Assembly (NCBI RefSeq): GCF_000621605.1
Contig: NZ_JHXX01000001.1
Span: forward strand, 1 to 64,000
Direction: 5' to 3'
Length of the DNA stretch: 64,000 bases
Source of the DNA: Butyrivibrio sp. MC2021
GTDB taxonomy: Bacteria; Bacillota; Clostridia; Lachnospirales; Lachnospiraceae
Part shown: in pieces, positions 55,098 through 63,956 of the stretch
Layout of the letters: each line of letters opens with the position of its first letter
Position numbering within the stretch: the stretch's first letter is position 1
Notes under the pieces: model-generated
The model's database searches: none
What the model saw: the letters and a program-made list of their open reading frames with translations, nothing else
What the model was told of the DNA's origin: nothing
Made by a program: the position numbers and the translations under genes

Positions 55098-55985
55098 ATG
55101 GTCTGCAGTATGACTGGTTTTGGCAGAAGTGAAGTTACAGAAGGACAGCGTAAATATATTGTTGAACTTAAGTCTGTTAATAATCGTTATCTTGATATCA
55201 ACATCAAGATGCCCAAGAAATTCAATTCATTTGAATCAGCAATCCGTACAGAATTAAAGAGCTATATGAAGCGTGGCAAGGTAGACGTTTTCATTAGTTA
55301 CGAAGATTTTTCAGAATCAGATTCCCGAGTAAAATATAATAAGGCAATTGCAGAGGAATATTTTACATATCTCAAGCAGATGGCTGATGATTTCGGTCTT
55401 GATAATGATATCAGGATCTCAGCTCTTTCCAAATTCCCTGAAGTTTTCACCATGGAGGAAGAGGAGCTGGACGAAGAGGAAGTATGGAGCGGTCTTAGCA
55501 AGGCTATCAACGAAGCCGGCAAGCAGTTCCTTGAATCCAGAATTAAAGAAGGAGAGTTCTTATCCGCAGATCTTACACAAAAACTTGACGGAATGTATGA
55601 AAATGTGGAATATATTACAGAACGTTCGCCTGAGATCATACAGGAATATAAGACCAAGCTTCGCGAGAAGATTGCTGATCTTTTAGAGGATAAGCAGGTT
55701 GATGAGAACCGTCTTGCCATGGAAGTCACCATTTTCGCCGATAAGGTTTGCGTGGATGAGGAGCTTACAAGACTTCGCAGCCACATCCTGGCTACCAAGG
55801 ACACCCTTAAGGTGGGAGATGACAAGGATGGCATCGGAAGAAAGCTTGACTTCCTTGCACAGGAGATGAACAGAGAGGCTAATACTATATTGTCCAAATC
55901 TACAGATCTTAAGATTTCCGACAGAGGAATTGCTCTTAAGACCGATATAGAAAAAGTAAGGGAGCAGATTCAGAACATTGAGTAA
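55098..55985 (+). CDS. yicC: YicC/YloC-family endoribonuclease
   Basis: A 295-residue protein with the family start CSMTGFGRSEVTEG, the N-terminal YicC domain (VELKSVNNRYLDINIKMP) and the C-terminal DUF1732 part ending KLDFLAQEMNREANTILSKS and EKVREQIQNIE. Family members act as RNases in small RNA and mRNA turnover. AAGGAG fixes ATG 55098 over an upstream in-frame codon at 55053 that lies in the promoter region. gmk begins inside its last codons, the standard order in Firmicutes. Confidence 0.95.
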   Translation: MVCSMTGFGRSEVTEGQRKYIVELKSVNNRYLDINIKMPKKFNSFESAIRTELKSYMKRGKVDVFISYEDFSESDSRVKYNKAIAEEYFTYLKQMADDFGLDNDIRISALSKFPEVFTMEEEELDEEEVWSGLSKAINEAGKQFLESRIKEGEFLSADLTQKLDGMYENVEYITERSPEIIQEYKTKLREKIADLLEDKQVDENRLAMEVTIFADKVCVDEELTRLRSHILATKDTLKVGDDKDGIGRKLDFLAQEMNREANTILSKSTDLKISDRGIALKTDIEKVREQIQNIE

Positions 55986-56619
55986 CGAAGTATTGCAGAA
56001 GAAACATAAAGGTATTATAATCGTTGTCTCCGGTTTTTCGGGAGTAGGCAAGGGAACAATAATGAAGGAGCTCATCAAGAAGTATGACAACTACGCTCTT
56101 TCTATATCAGCCACCACAAGAGATCCCAGACCCGGGGAAGAGAACGGCAGAGAATATTTCTTTGTAAGTAATGAAGAATTTGAGAAACTTATAAGTGAAA
56201 ATGGTCTTATAGAGCATGCCGGTTATGTCAATCATTATTACGGAACCCCCAGGAAATATGTGGAGGACAAGCTTGCTGAAGGAATAGATGTTATCCTTGA
56301 GATAGAAATTCAGGGTGCACTTCAGATTAAAAAGCAGTATAATGATGCGGTGCTTTTATTCGTAATGCCCCCCTCAGCAGAGGTTCTCAGAAACAGACTC
56401 TGCGGCAGAGGCACAGAGACAGAGGACGTTATCAAGGGAAGACTTGACAGAGCCAAGGAGGAATCCCAGGGTATCGAGAACTACGATTACATTGTTATAA
56501 ATGATGATCTTGACAGGTGCGTGGAGCAGGTCAATGAGATTATTACATCAGCCCACATGACACCCTCAAGGAATCAGGAATTTATAGATACTATCAGAAA
56601 AGAGCTTAATGAGTTATAA
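55978..56619 (+). CDS. gmk: Guanylate kinase
   Basis: Phosphorylates GMP to GDP. The 213-residue protein has the P-loop VVSGFSGVGKGT, the GMP-binding motif SATTRDPRPGEENGREYFFVS and EIEIQGALQIKK. The start is read as TTG at 55978, overlapping the yicC end by 8 nt; no in-frame ATG occurs before the P-loop, so a non-ATG start is needed (another TTG is at 55993). Low-efficiency initiation coupled to yicC translation is likely. Confidence 0.95.
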   Translation: MSNEVLQKKHKGIIIVVSGFSGVGKGTIMKELIKKYDNYALSISATTRDPRPGEENGREYFFVSNEEFEKLISENGLIEHAGYVNHYYGTPRKYVEDKLAEGIDVILEIEIQGALQIKKQYNDAVLLFVMPPSAEVLRNRLCGRGTETEDVIKGRLDRAKEESQGIENYDYIVINDDLDRCVEQVNEIITSAHMTPSRNQEFIDTIRKELNEL

Positions 56620-56667
56620 TCATTATAAGCGGATGTGCGGTAATACGCAGGAAAGGAATACAATATT

Positions 56668-56961
56668 ATGATACATCCTTCATATGTGGATCTTATGAAA
56701 GTAGTTAACAAGGGAGTTGAAGAGGGTGAGGAGCCTGTAATCAGCTCAAGATACTCAGTAGTTATGGCTACTGCCAAGAGAGCCAGACAGATCATCGCAG
56801 GTGATGAGCCTATGGTAAGAGTTAAGGACAAGCAGAAGCCTCTTTCAATCGCTGTTGACGAGATGAACCAGGATATGCTCAGAATCCTTACTGATGAAGA
56901 GAGAGATGCTCTTACAACAGAAAATGCTCAGGACAGTGTTCAGGATTCAGTAGAAGAGTGA
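56668..56961 (+). CDS. rpoZ: RNA polymerase omega subunit
   Basis: A 97-residue protein with the omega core SSRYSVVMATAKRARQIIAG and a C-terminal part (PLSIAVDEMNQDMLRILTDEE). Omega helps RNA polymerase assembly and carries part of a ppGpp site in some bacteria. GAAAGGA precedes the ATG. Its place after gmk is conserved. The acidic tail is short. Confidence 0.93.
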   Translation: MIHPSYVDLMKVVNKGVEEGEEPVISSRYSVVMATAKRARQIIAGDEPMVRVKDKQKPLSIAVDEMNQDMLRILTDEERDALTTENAQDSVQDSVEE

Positions 56962-56964
56962 TAT

Positions 56965-58320
56965 ATGAAGATTCTATTTGTGTCACTTGGTTGTGACAAA
57001 AACAGAGTAGATACCGAGGTTATGCTTGGAATGCTTGCTGACCGCGGCTACGAATTTACAGATGACGAGGATGAAGCAGAAGCAGCAGTTGTTAACACCT
57101 GCTGCTTTATCAATGATGCGAAGGAAGAGAGCATAAATACTATTTTAGAGCTCTCCGAGAGAAGAAAGGATGGGCAGCTGAAGGCACTTATTGTCACCGG
57201 TTGCCTTGCTCAGCGTTATCAGGAAGAAATTCAGACAGAGATCCCAGAGGTTGATGAGATCCTTGGTATTTCTTCCACCGACAAGATCCTGGATGCTCTT
57301 GAAGAAACCCTCCAGAGAAATAAGCTTTTTTCTCATAAGAATTATTTCGATGATATCAACAGAAAGCCTGTGGGTGGCCTAAAGAGAGTCATCACCACAG
57401 GAGGTCTTTTTAATTATCTTAAGATTGCTGAAGGCTGCGATAAACATTGCACCTATTGCATAATTCCCAAGGTAAGAGGTAATTACAGAAGTGTTCCTAT
57501 GGAGCAGCTTTTGGAGGATGCAAGAAACCTTGCTGCCCAGGGAGTTACAGAGCTTCTCATTGTTGCCCAGGAGACAACTTTATACGGTACCGATCTTTAT
57601 GGAGAGAAGAAACTGCCGGAGCTTTTGCACAAGCTCTGTGAGATCGATGGCTTTAGATGGATCAGGGTTCTTTACTGTTATCCGGAGGAGATCACTGAAG
57701 AACTTATTCAGACTATTAAGAATGAGCCTAAGATCTGTCATTACCTGGATATTCCTATCCAGTCAGGCTCCGACTGGGTTCTTAAGAAGATGGGAAGAAG
57801 AACCAACAACGCTGAGATCAGAGCGCTGGTACAGCATCTTCGTGAGGAGATTCCTGATATCTGCATAAGAACAACTCTTATAAGCGGATTCCCCGGAGAG
57901 ACACCGGAGGACCACGACCAGACTATGGAGCTTGTTCGTGACCTTCAGTTTGACAGACTTGGAGTATTTACCTATTCACAGGAAGAAGACACTCCCGCTG
58001 CTACAATGCCGGGGCAGGTCACAGAGAGAACCAAGGTGATGCGTAGGAACAAGCTGATGAAGCTTCAGCAGAAGATTGCCTTTGAGGCTGCCGAGAAGAT
58101 GGTTGGCAGGGTTGTGGATGCCGTAATAGAGGGCAGGATCATGGATTCTGAGTATGATGACGGCCTTTCCTATGTGGCAAGAACCTACAAGGATGCGCCG
58201 GATATCGACGGATATCTTTTCATCAGCGGTGTTCAGAGGGAACTGATGACAGGAGACTATGTTAAGGTCCGCATTACCGGATCTAACGAATATGACTTAA
58301 TAGGGGAGATGGAAGAATGA
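56965..58320 (+). CDS. rimO: Ribosomal protein S12 methylthiotransferase RimO
   Basis: Radical SAM enzyme that methylthiolates an Asp of ribosomal protein S12. The 451-residue protein has the MTTase N-terminal domain (SLGCDKNRVDTEVMLG, and the Cys in NTCCFINDA and TGCLAQRY), the radical SAM cluster Cys158, Cys162, Cys165 in GCDKHCTYC followed by IIPKVRG, and a C-terminal TRAM domain. SLGCxKN and IPKVRG point to RimO rather than MiaB. It starts 3 nt after rpoZ and overlaps pgsA by 4 nt. Confidence 0.96.
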   Translation: MKILFVSLGCDKNRVDTEVMLGMLADRGYEFTDDEDEAEAAVVNTCCFINDAKEESINTILELSERRKDGQLKALIVTGCLAQRYQEEIQTEIPEVDEILGISSTDKILDALEETLQRNKLFSHKNYFDDINRKPVGGLKRVITTGGLFNYLKIAEGCDKHCTYCIIPKVRGNYRSVPMEQLLEDARNLAAQGVTELLIVAQETTLYGTDLYGEKKLPELLHKLCEIDGFRWIRVLYCYPEEITEELIQTIKNEPKICHYLDIPIQSGSDWVLKKMGRRTNNAEIRALVQHLREEIPDICIRTTLISGFPGETPEDHDQTMELVRDLQFDRLGVFTYSQEEDTPAATMPGQVTERTKVMRRNKLMKLQQKIAFEAAEKMVGRVVDAVIEGRIMDSEYDDGLSYVARTYKDAPDIDGYLFISGVQRELMTGDYVKVRITGSNEYDLIGEMEE

Positions 58321-58871
58321 ATTTACCTAACAAATTAACCGTAGCCAGAGTAGTAATGATTCCGTTTTTTGTATTTTTTCTGTTGTTTAGTCCTGCAGAC
58401 GAATCCCTGAAGGAAATTTTCAAATGGATCGCCTTGGCAATTTTCATCATTGCCAGCCTTACAGATATGCTTGATGGAAAGATCGCCAGAAAGTATAATC
58501 TCATAACGGATTTTGGTAAATTCATGGATCCTCTTGCGGATAAGCTGTTGGTGTGCAGCGCCATGATAGCTCTTATTGAGCTTGGTCGTATCCCTTCATG
58601 GATCGTTATCATCATCATCGCAAGAGAGTTTGTTATCAGCGGTTTCAGACTTATTGCCGCAGATAACGGCAGAGTAATAGCTGCCAGCTATTGGGGAAAG
58701 TTCAAGACCACCTTCCAGATGATCATGGTAATCCTTATGATCGCCAATCTGGACATTCCCGCAGTGCAGATCCTTACACAGGTCATCATGTGGATCGCGC
58801 TTGCATTAACAATTATTTCGCTTATTGATTACCTTGTAAAAAATAAGGATGTTATGAGCGGAGAGATGTGA
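58317..58871 (+). CDS. pgsA: CDP-diacylglycerol-glycerol-3-phosphate 3-phosphatidyltransferase
   Basis: Makes phosphatidylglycerophosphate from CDP-diacylglycerol, committing to phosphatidylglycerol and cardiolipin. The 184-residue membrane protein has the CDP-alcohol phosphotransferase signature D-G-x2-A-R-x8-G-x3-D-x3-D in LDGKIARKYN and DFGKFMDPLADK, and MNLPNKLTVARVVMIPFFV at the start. Its ATG overlaps the rimO stop (ATGA). The rimO-pgsA order is common in Firmicutes. Confidence 0.96.
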   Translation: MNLPNKLTVARVVMIPFFVFFLLFSPADESLKEIFKWIALAIFIIASLTDMLDGKIARKYNLITDFGKFMDPLADKLLVCSAMIALIELGRIPSWIVIIIIAREFVISGFRLIAADNGRVIAASYWGKFKTTFQMIMVILMIANLDIPAVQILTQVIMWIALALTIISLIDYLVKNKDVMSGEM

Positions 58872-58978
58872 GCGATATAAGGCATGAGCAAAATGATTTT
58901 TGTGCTTGCACATAAAATTATGTTTATGAAATATCGCGGAGTAAATTATAGTTATTGTTTTAGAAGTAAGAGAGTTTT

Positions 58979-61012
58979 ATGAGTAAAGATTTAGAATTAA
59001 ATGAATTAGAAGTAAAAAAAGAAACAAAGAAGAAAGAAGATGAAGTAAAGATCAGATATGACGAGTCCGGACTGGATGAGCGCATCATAAGAGCGGTTAC
59101 AGAGATGGGCTTTGAATATATGTCGCCTATTCAGAAGGCGGCTATTCCTGTAATGATGGAGGGCAAGGACCTTATTGGTCAGGCCCAGACAGGAACCGGT
59201 AAGACAGCAGCATTCGGAATCCCGCTTCTTCAGAGTATTGATTCCGAGAACAAGCACCTTCAGGCAGTGGTGCTTTGTCCCACAAGAGAGCTTGCCATGC
59301 AGGCTGCTGACGATATCAGAGATTTTGCAAAATACATGCATGGAATCAAGGTTCTGGCCGTATACGGAGGTCAGGACATTTCAAGACAGATAAGAGCATT
59401 ATCTGCCGGAGTTCAGATCGTAGTAGGAACACCGGGACGTGTTATGGACCACATGAGACGTCACACCATGAAGATGAAGGATGTCAAGGTTCTCGTTCTT
59501 GATGAAGCGGATGAGATGCTTGACATGGGCTTTAGAGAGGATATTGAGACCATTCTCCAGGGAATGCCGCAGGAGAGACAGACAGCTCTTTTCTCAGCTA
59601 CAATGCCTGAGCCTATTCTTAAGATCACAAGAACCTATCAGAAGGATGCTGAGTACATCAAGATGACTCCAAGAGAGATCACTGTAGCTGCCATCGAGCA
59701 GGCTTACTACAGAGTTCCTCAGAAGATGAAGGAAGAAGTACTCTGCAGACTTATGGATTATCACAATCCTTCAAGAAGCCTTATTTTCTGCAACACCAAG
59801 AAGATGGTTGATCAGCTCACAGAGAGCCTTAAGGGCAAGGGCTATCTTGCTGACGGTCTTCACGGTGATCTTTCACAGAATCAGAGAGATACCGTAATGA
59901 ATCTTTTCAGAAGCGGCAGGATCAATATTCTTATCGCTACTGATGTGGCCGCAAGAGGTATCGATGTAAGCGGCGTTGAGGCAGTATTTAACTTCGATAT
60001 TCCTGAGGATATCGAGTATTATGTTCACAGAATCGGAAGAACAGGACGTGCCGGAAGAAGCGGCAGATCCTTCACTCTTGTGGGCGGCAGAGAGATGCAC
60101 AAGCTTCGTGACATCGAGAGAATCTGTCATACCAGGATTGAGGAAAGAAGGGTTCCTTCAGCAAAAGAGATCACAAGAGCCAAGTCTCAGAAGATCTTTG
60201 CTGAGGTTATCGATATCATTGAGAATGATGACATCACATCCGTGCTTGAGTTTGTTAATCAGAAGGTTGAAGAGGGCGAGTACACTGCAGAACAGCTTGC
60301 AGCCGGATTCATGAAGCTCAAGATGGGTGCTGATATAGAAGATCTTGTTCTGTTCGAAAAGAGCGACAGAAGAAGACGAGACTTTAAGGACGGTTCCGGA
60401 AGAGGAAGAGACGGACGTCGTAGCTACGGCGATGGCAAGAGAAATTCCGATGGTCGCAAGGGCCGTGACGGCAAGAAAAATTCCGAAGGCCGCAAGGACC
60501 GCGATGGAAGAAGATCTGAAGAGGGCAAAGGCCGCAGAGACAGGAAGGATCGCGATACAAGATTCAAAAAGGACGGAAAGCCCGGCGATAGAAACAAGAC
60601 AAAGTCCGAGGAGGTCTTTGAGAAGCCCCGCAGAAAGAAAAAGCCTGTGGAGGAGCAGAAGCCTGATAACGGTATTGATGTAAGTCTTATCGAGAGTATC
60701 AAGGCTGACAGAAAGAAGGCTGAAGGCTCCAAGAAGACTCAGGATAAAGCAAGTTCAGATTCACCAAGAAAAAACAGACATTCAGAGGGCAAAAAGTCTG
60801 AGGGGTTTGAAAATGTGGGACGTATCAATATCAAGGGCGAAGGCAAGACCAAGGCCTGGTATGTGGGTGAAGATACTGACACAATGAATGTAAGTAAGGC
60901 CGAGAAGAAGGCTATTAAAGCAGAAAATAAAAAGAGAAGTCTTGATTATCTTCAGGACGTAAGCGATCTTGTTATGGAGAGCTTCGGCAGAAGAAAGCAC
61001 AAGGAGAAATAA
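58979..61012 (+). CDS. DEAD-box RNA helicase with basic RG-rich tail (CshA/DeaD-like)
   Basis: A 677-residue ATP-dependent RNA helicase. Motifs in order: Q motif (FEYMSPIQKAAIP), I AQTGTGKT, Ia PTRELA, Ib GTPGR, II DEAD, III SAT, IV LIFCNTKKM, V ATDVAARGIDV, VI HRIGRTGRAGR. A short linker (about 370-455) precedes a highly charged tail (about 465-545) with DGRKGRDGKKNSEGRKDRDG-type repeats and a second Lys-rich part ending in a distinct segment (NVGRINIKGEGKTKAWYVGE). Likely roles are ribosome assembly and mRNA decay. A GCGATAT/ATATCGC pair (58872-58878 and 58931-58937) lies in its upstream region. Confidence 0.95.
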   Translation: MSKDLELNELEVKKETKKKEDEVKIRYDESGLDERIIRAVTEMGFEYMSPIQKAAIPVMMEGKDLIGQAQTGTGKTAAFGIPLLQSIDSENKHLQAVVLCPTRELAMQAADDIRDFAKYMHGIKVLAVYGGQDISRQIRALSAGVQIVVGTPGRVMDHMRRHTMKMKDVKVLVLDEADEMLDMGFREDIETILQGMPQERQTALFSATMPEPILKITRTYQKDAEYIKMTPREITVAAIEQAYYRVPQKMKEEVLCRLMDYHNPSRSLIFCNTKKMVDQLTESLKGKGYLADGLHGDLSQNQRDTVMNLFRSGRINILIATDVAARGIDVSGVEAVFNFDIPEDIEYYVHRIGRTGRAGRSGRSFTLVGGREMHKLRDIERICHTRIEERRVPSAKEITRAKSQKIFAEVIDIIENDDITSVLEFVNQKVEEGEYTAEQLAAGFMKLKMGADIEDLVLFEKSDRRRRDFKDGSGRGRDGRRSYGDGKRNSDGRKGRDGKKNSEGRKDRDGRRSEEGKGRRDRKDRDTRFKKDGKPGDRNKTKSEEVFEKPRRKKKPVEEQKPDNGIDVSLIESIKADRKKAEGSKKTQDKASSDSPRKNRHSEGKKSEGFENVGRINIKGEGKTKAWYVGEDTDTMNVSKAEKKAIKAENKKRSLDYLQDVSDLVMESFGRRKHKEK

Positions 61013-62244
61013 TGACCAAATCAAAGGGGAATGATTCTGGGAAACACAAACTGTATGTTTTAAGTGATCAGCTTCGTGCTAAGATTTTTAACATGGTTAG
61101 TGTGGGCGTCATAGACGAGCCTGTTAACAGGCTCTATGACGGCATCAGTATCATTGCCCTTTTACTCAATCTTTTCTGCGCGTTTGCGGTGACTTTTGAA
61201 GATATGATGGAGCGTTATGGTGCGCTCCTTCTTAGTATCGAAGCTGTCACCACATTTTTCTTTGCTGTGGACTATGTGCTGCGCCTGGTTTCATCCAAGG
61301 AGCTTTTTCCCAATGAAACAGATGGAAAAGCAGCTATCAAATATATTCTTTCATTTTCCGGAATAATAGATCTTTTATCATTTTTACCCTATTATCTTCC
61401 GGTATTTTTTCCGGCGGGAACGGCAGTTTTCAGGATGTTCAGGATTGCCAGGATCCTCCGCCTGTTCAGAATCAATTCCTATTATGATCAATTAAATGTT
61501 ATCACTGAGATCCTCAGTCGCAAGAAACAGCAGCTTATGGCTTCTGTTTTTATCATTGTTATTCTGATGATGGCAGCCAGCCTTTGTATGTATAGTGTTG
61601 AGCATGACGCACAGCCGGAAGTCTTTCAGAATGCTTTTTCCGGAATCTGGTGGTCTGCCTCTACACTTCTGACTGTGGGCTACGGTGATATTTATCCGGT
61701 TACGACTCTCGGTAAGATTCTTGGAATTGTGATAGCGTTCCTGGGAGTTGGAATGGTTGCCATTCCTACAGGTATTATTTCCGCCGGATTCGTGGAACAA
61801 TACCAGAGACTTAAGTCCATCGGAGATTTTGCGGAAGAGGAGAATATTCATTTTATCAGGATCAAGATCTCTGCAAATGATAGGTGGAACGGGAAAAAGA
61901 TCGTGGAACTGGGGCTACCCAAGGATATCATGATAGTTGCCATTCAAAGGGAAAAGGAAACCATTATTCCCAGAGGCCAGACTGTTCTTGAAGCAGGGGA
62001 CCTTATCGTAATGTGCTCTGAGAAGACCAAGGACATTCAGCCTATTGAGATAAAAGAAATAGTGATAAACCAGGGCCACTCCTGGAATGGAACTGCCATC
62101 AAAGATATTGATATTTCAAGGCAGAGCTTTATCTTTATGGTCCGCAGGAACGGAAAAGCCATGGCTCCCAGGGGGAGTCTTGTTATGAGAGCCGGAGATA
62201 CAGTGCTTCTTTATGGCAAGCATGTCCACAATGAAAACGTGTGA
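61012..62244 (+). CDS. Voltage-gated-type potassium channel with tandem TrkA-C domains
   Basis: A 410-residue channel with six membrane helices. S4-like basic helix FRMFRIARILRLFRINSYYDQL is followed by the pore with selectivity filter TVGYGD. The cytoplasmic part has two TrkA-C-like domains (about residues 280-345 and 345-408, each ending in a GDLIVM/GDTVLLYG strand) but no visible Rossmann RCK domain with GxGxxG, unusual for ligand-gated bacterial K+ channels. AAGGAG precedes the ATG, which overlaps the helicase stop by one base. Confidence 0.9.
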   Translation: MTKSKGNDSGKHKLYVLSDQLRAKIFNMVSVGVIDEPVNRLYDGISIIALLLNLFCAFAVTFEDMMERYGALLLSIEAVTTFFFAVDYVLRLVSSKELFPNETDGKAAIKYILSFSGIIDLLSFLPYYLPVFFPAGTAVFRMFRIARILRLFRINSYYDQLNVITEILSRKKQQLMASVFIIVILMMAASLCMYSVEHDAQPEVFQNAFSGIWWSASTLLTVGYGDIYPVTTLGKILGIVIAFLGVGMVAIPTGIISAGFVEQYQRLKSIGDFAEEENIHFIRIKISANDRWNGKKIVELGLPKDIMIVAIQREKETIIPRGQTVLEAGDLIVMCSEKTKDIQPIEIKEIVINQGHSWNGTAIKDIDISRQSFIFMVRRNGKAMAPRGSLVMRAGDTVLLYGKHVHNENV

Positions 62245-62261
62245 TTAAGGAAAATTCAGTA

Positions 62262-63104
62262 ATGGAAAAATATTTTGATAATGCAACAAAACAGGAAATA
62301 TTAGACAGAGCAGAACTTTTTGTCCTGGATATGGATGGGACATTTTATCTTGAAAATGATATTTTGGACGGTGCTTTGGATTTCCTTGAAAGTGTTAAAA
62401 GAGCAGGGAAGGAATACATGTTTTTTACCAATAATTCCTCCCAGTCTCCCAAGGCCTATATTGATAAGCTGGCAAGGATGAACTGCCATATCACAAGAGA
62501 TATGATCATGACCTCCGGGGATGTTATGATTCGTTATCTCAACAACTTTTATAAGGGAAAGTCAGTGTATCTTCTTGGAACAGAGTCCCTTATCGAGAGC
62601 TTTGAGGAGGGCGGCATTAATCTTTTTTGGCCTGAAAAGGAAAAAGAAGGAACTAGGCCTGATATCGTAGTTGTGGGCTTTGACAAGACCCTGACTTATG
62701 AGAAGCTTACAAATGCCTGCAATTATATAAGAGAAGGGTCTGTTTTCCTGGCTACACATCTTGATATAAACTGTCCTGTGAAGGGAGGCTTTATTCCGGA
62801 TTGCGGAGCCATGTGCGCTGCAATAGAGCTTTCCACCGGGGTTAAGCCTAAGTTTGTTGGAAAGCCCTTTGGAGAAACTGTTGAAATGATAGTTGATGCC
62901 ACAGGCAAAAACAAGGAGAATATTGCCTTCGTTGGAGACAGAATCTACACTGATGTGGCTACGGGAGTAAATAACGGAGCAATAGGAGTGCTGGTACTTA
63001 CAGGAGAGACTCTTCTTAGCGATATTCCTGCCTCCAAGGTTAAGCCTGATGTGGTTTATGAGTCCATAAAAGAGATGGGAATTCTTCTTGATAAAGCGTT
63101 GTGA
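62262..63104 (+). CDS. HAD-superfamily phosphatase, NagD type (class IIA)
   Basis: A 280-residue HAD hydrolase. Motif I is DMDGTFYL, motif II TNNSSQ, then Lys in KPFGETVEM and motif IV VGDRIYTDVATGVNNG; the cap lies between motifs II and III, as in NagD/AraL. It dephosphorylates a sugar phosphate or nucleotide. AAGGA supports ATG 62262; GTG 62241, overlapping the previous stop, is an alternative. It may be co-transcribed with the channel gene. Confidence 0.92.
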   Translation: MEKYFDNATKQEILDRAELFVLDMDGTFYLENDILDGALDFLESVKRAGKEYMFFTNNSSQSPKAYIDKLARMNCHITRDMIMTSGDVMIRYLNNFYKGKSVYLLGTESLIESFEEGGINLFWPEKEKEGTRPDIVVVGFDKTLTYEKLTNACNYIREGSVFLATHLDINCPVKGGFIPDCGAMCAAIELSTGVKPKFVGKPFGETVEMIVDATGKNKENIAFVGDRIYTDVATGVNNGAIGVLVLTGETLLSDIPASKVKPDVVYESIKEMGILLDKAL

Positions 63105-63218
63105 CTAAAATCTTGAAAAAATAATACAAAGCATTTAAAGCCATGGACACTTCTTTATATTGTTAATAAAATAGTCGTATATGAAAACAAAACTTATATC
63201 AAATGGAGGTTATTTGAG

Positions 63219-63860
63219 ATGAAGATAGCACTTATCAATGAGAACAGTCAGGCTGCCAAGAACGAGATGATCTATGGCGCACTTAAGAAAGTTGCTGATA
63301 AGCACGGCTTTGAGGTATTCAACTACGGAATGTATTCTGCTGAGGACAAGGCTCAGCTTACATATGTACAGAACGGTATTCTGGCATGTGTACTTCTTAA
63401 TTCCGGAGCAGTAGATTATGTTATCACAGGCTGCGGCACAGGTGAGGGCGCAATGCTTGCCTGCAACAGCTTCCCCGGAGTTATCTGCGGTCACGTTACA
63501 GATCCTCTTGATGCTTATACTTTTGCTCAGATCAATGACGGCAACGCTATTTCAATGAACTTTGCTCTTAAGTCAGGCTGGGGCGCAGAGCTTAACCTTG
63601 AGTATACTTTCGAGAAGCTTTTCTCTGAGGAGAGCGGACAGGGATATCCAAGAGAGAGAGCAGTTCCTGAGCAGCGCAACAAGAAGATCCTGGATGAGGT
63701 TAAAAAGGTTACTTACAACACTGATGTTGTGGACATTCTCAACAAGCTCGACAGAGACCTGGTTAAGGGAGCACTTTCAGGAGAGCACTTCCTTGAGTAC
63801 TTCGATGCCAATGCCAAGGATGAGCGTATTAAAGAGGCTGTACACGAGCTTTTGAAATAA
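63219..63860 (+). CDS. RpiB/LacA/LacB-family sugar-phosphate isomerase
   Basis: A 213-residue isomerase. The LacAB_rpiB core spans about 1-145, with the active-site region ITGCGTGEGAMLACNSFPGV (anion-binding loop) and an IND motif (AQINDGNAISMNF). It is about 60 residues longer than RpiB; the C-terminal helical extension (EQRNKKILDEVKKVTYNTDVVDIL in part) is found in a subgroup associated with plant-sugar use. Ribose 5-phosphate, galactose 6-phosphate or a deoxyuronate are possible substrates. GGAGG precedes the ATG. It has its own 114-nt upstream gap. Confidence 0.86.
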   Translation: MKIALINENSQAAKNEMIYGALKKVADKHGFEVFNYGMYSAEDKAQLTYVQNGILACVLLNSGAVDYVITGCGTGEGAMLACNSFPGVICGHVTDPLDAYTFAQINDGNAISMNFALKSGWGAELNLEYTFEKLFSEESGQGYPRERAVPEQRNKKILDEVKKVTYNTDVVDILNKLDRDLVKGALSGEHFLEYFDANAKDERIKEAVHELLK

Positions 63861-63885
63861 TTTTTTGGTAAATAAATAATCGATG

Positions 63886-63926
63886 AAACGTGCGAAACAT
63901 TTTTTGTGTTTCGCACGTTTTTTTCT
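63886..63926 (+). terminator. Terminator after the RpiB-like gene
   Basis: AAACGTGCGAAACA (63886-63899) pairs perfectly with TGTTTCGCACGTTT (63907-63920), followed by more T's. Confidence 0.92.
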
Positions 63927-63947
63927 CTTTTTCTATAGGAATTTTCA

Positions 63948-63956
63948 TGGTATACT
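63948..63956 (+). promoter_or_regulatory. Extended -10 promoter for a gene beyond the window
   Basis: TGGTATACT is an extended -10. Just downstream TGCGA (63965-63969) and TCGCA (63978-63982) form an inverted repeat around a T-rich loop, placing a possible hairpin at the start of the transcript. The gene itself is outside the window. Confidence 0.4.
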
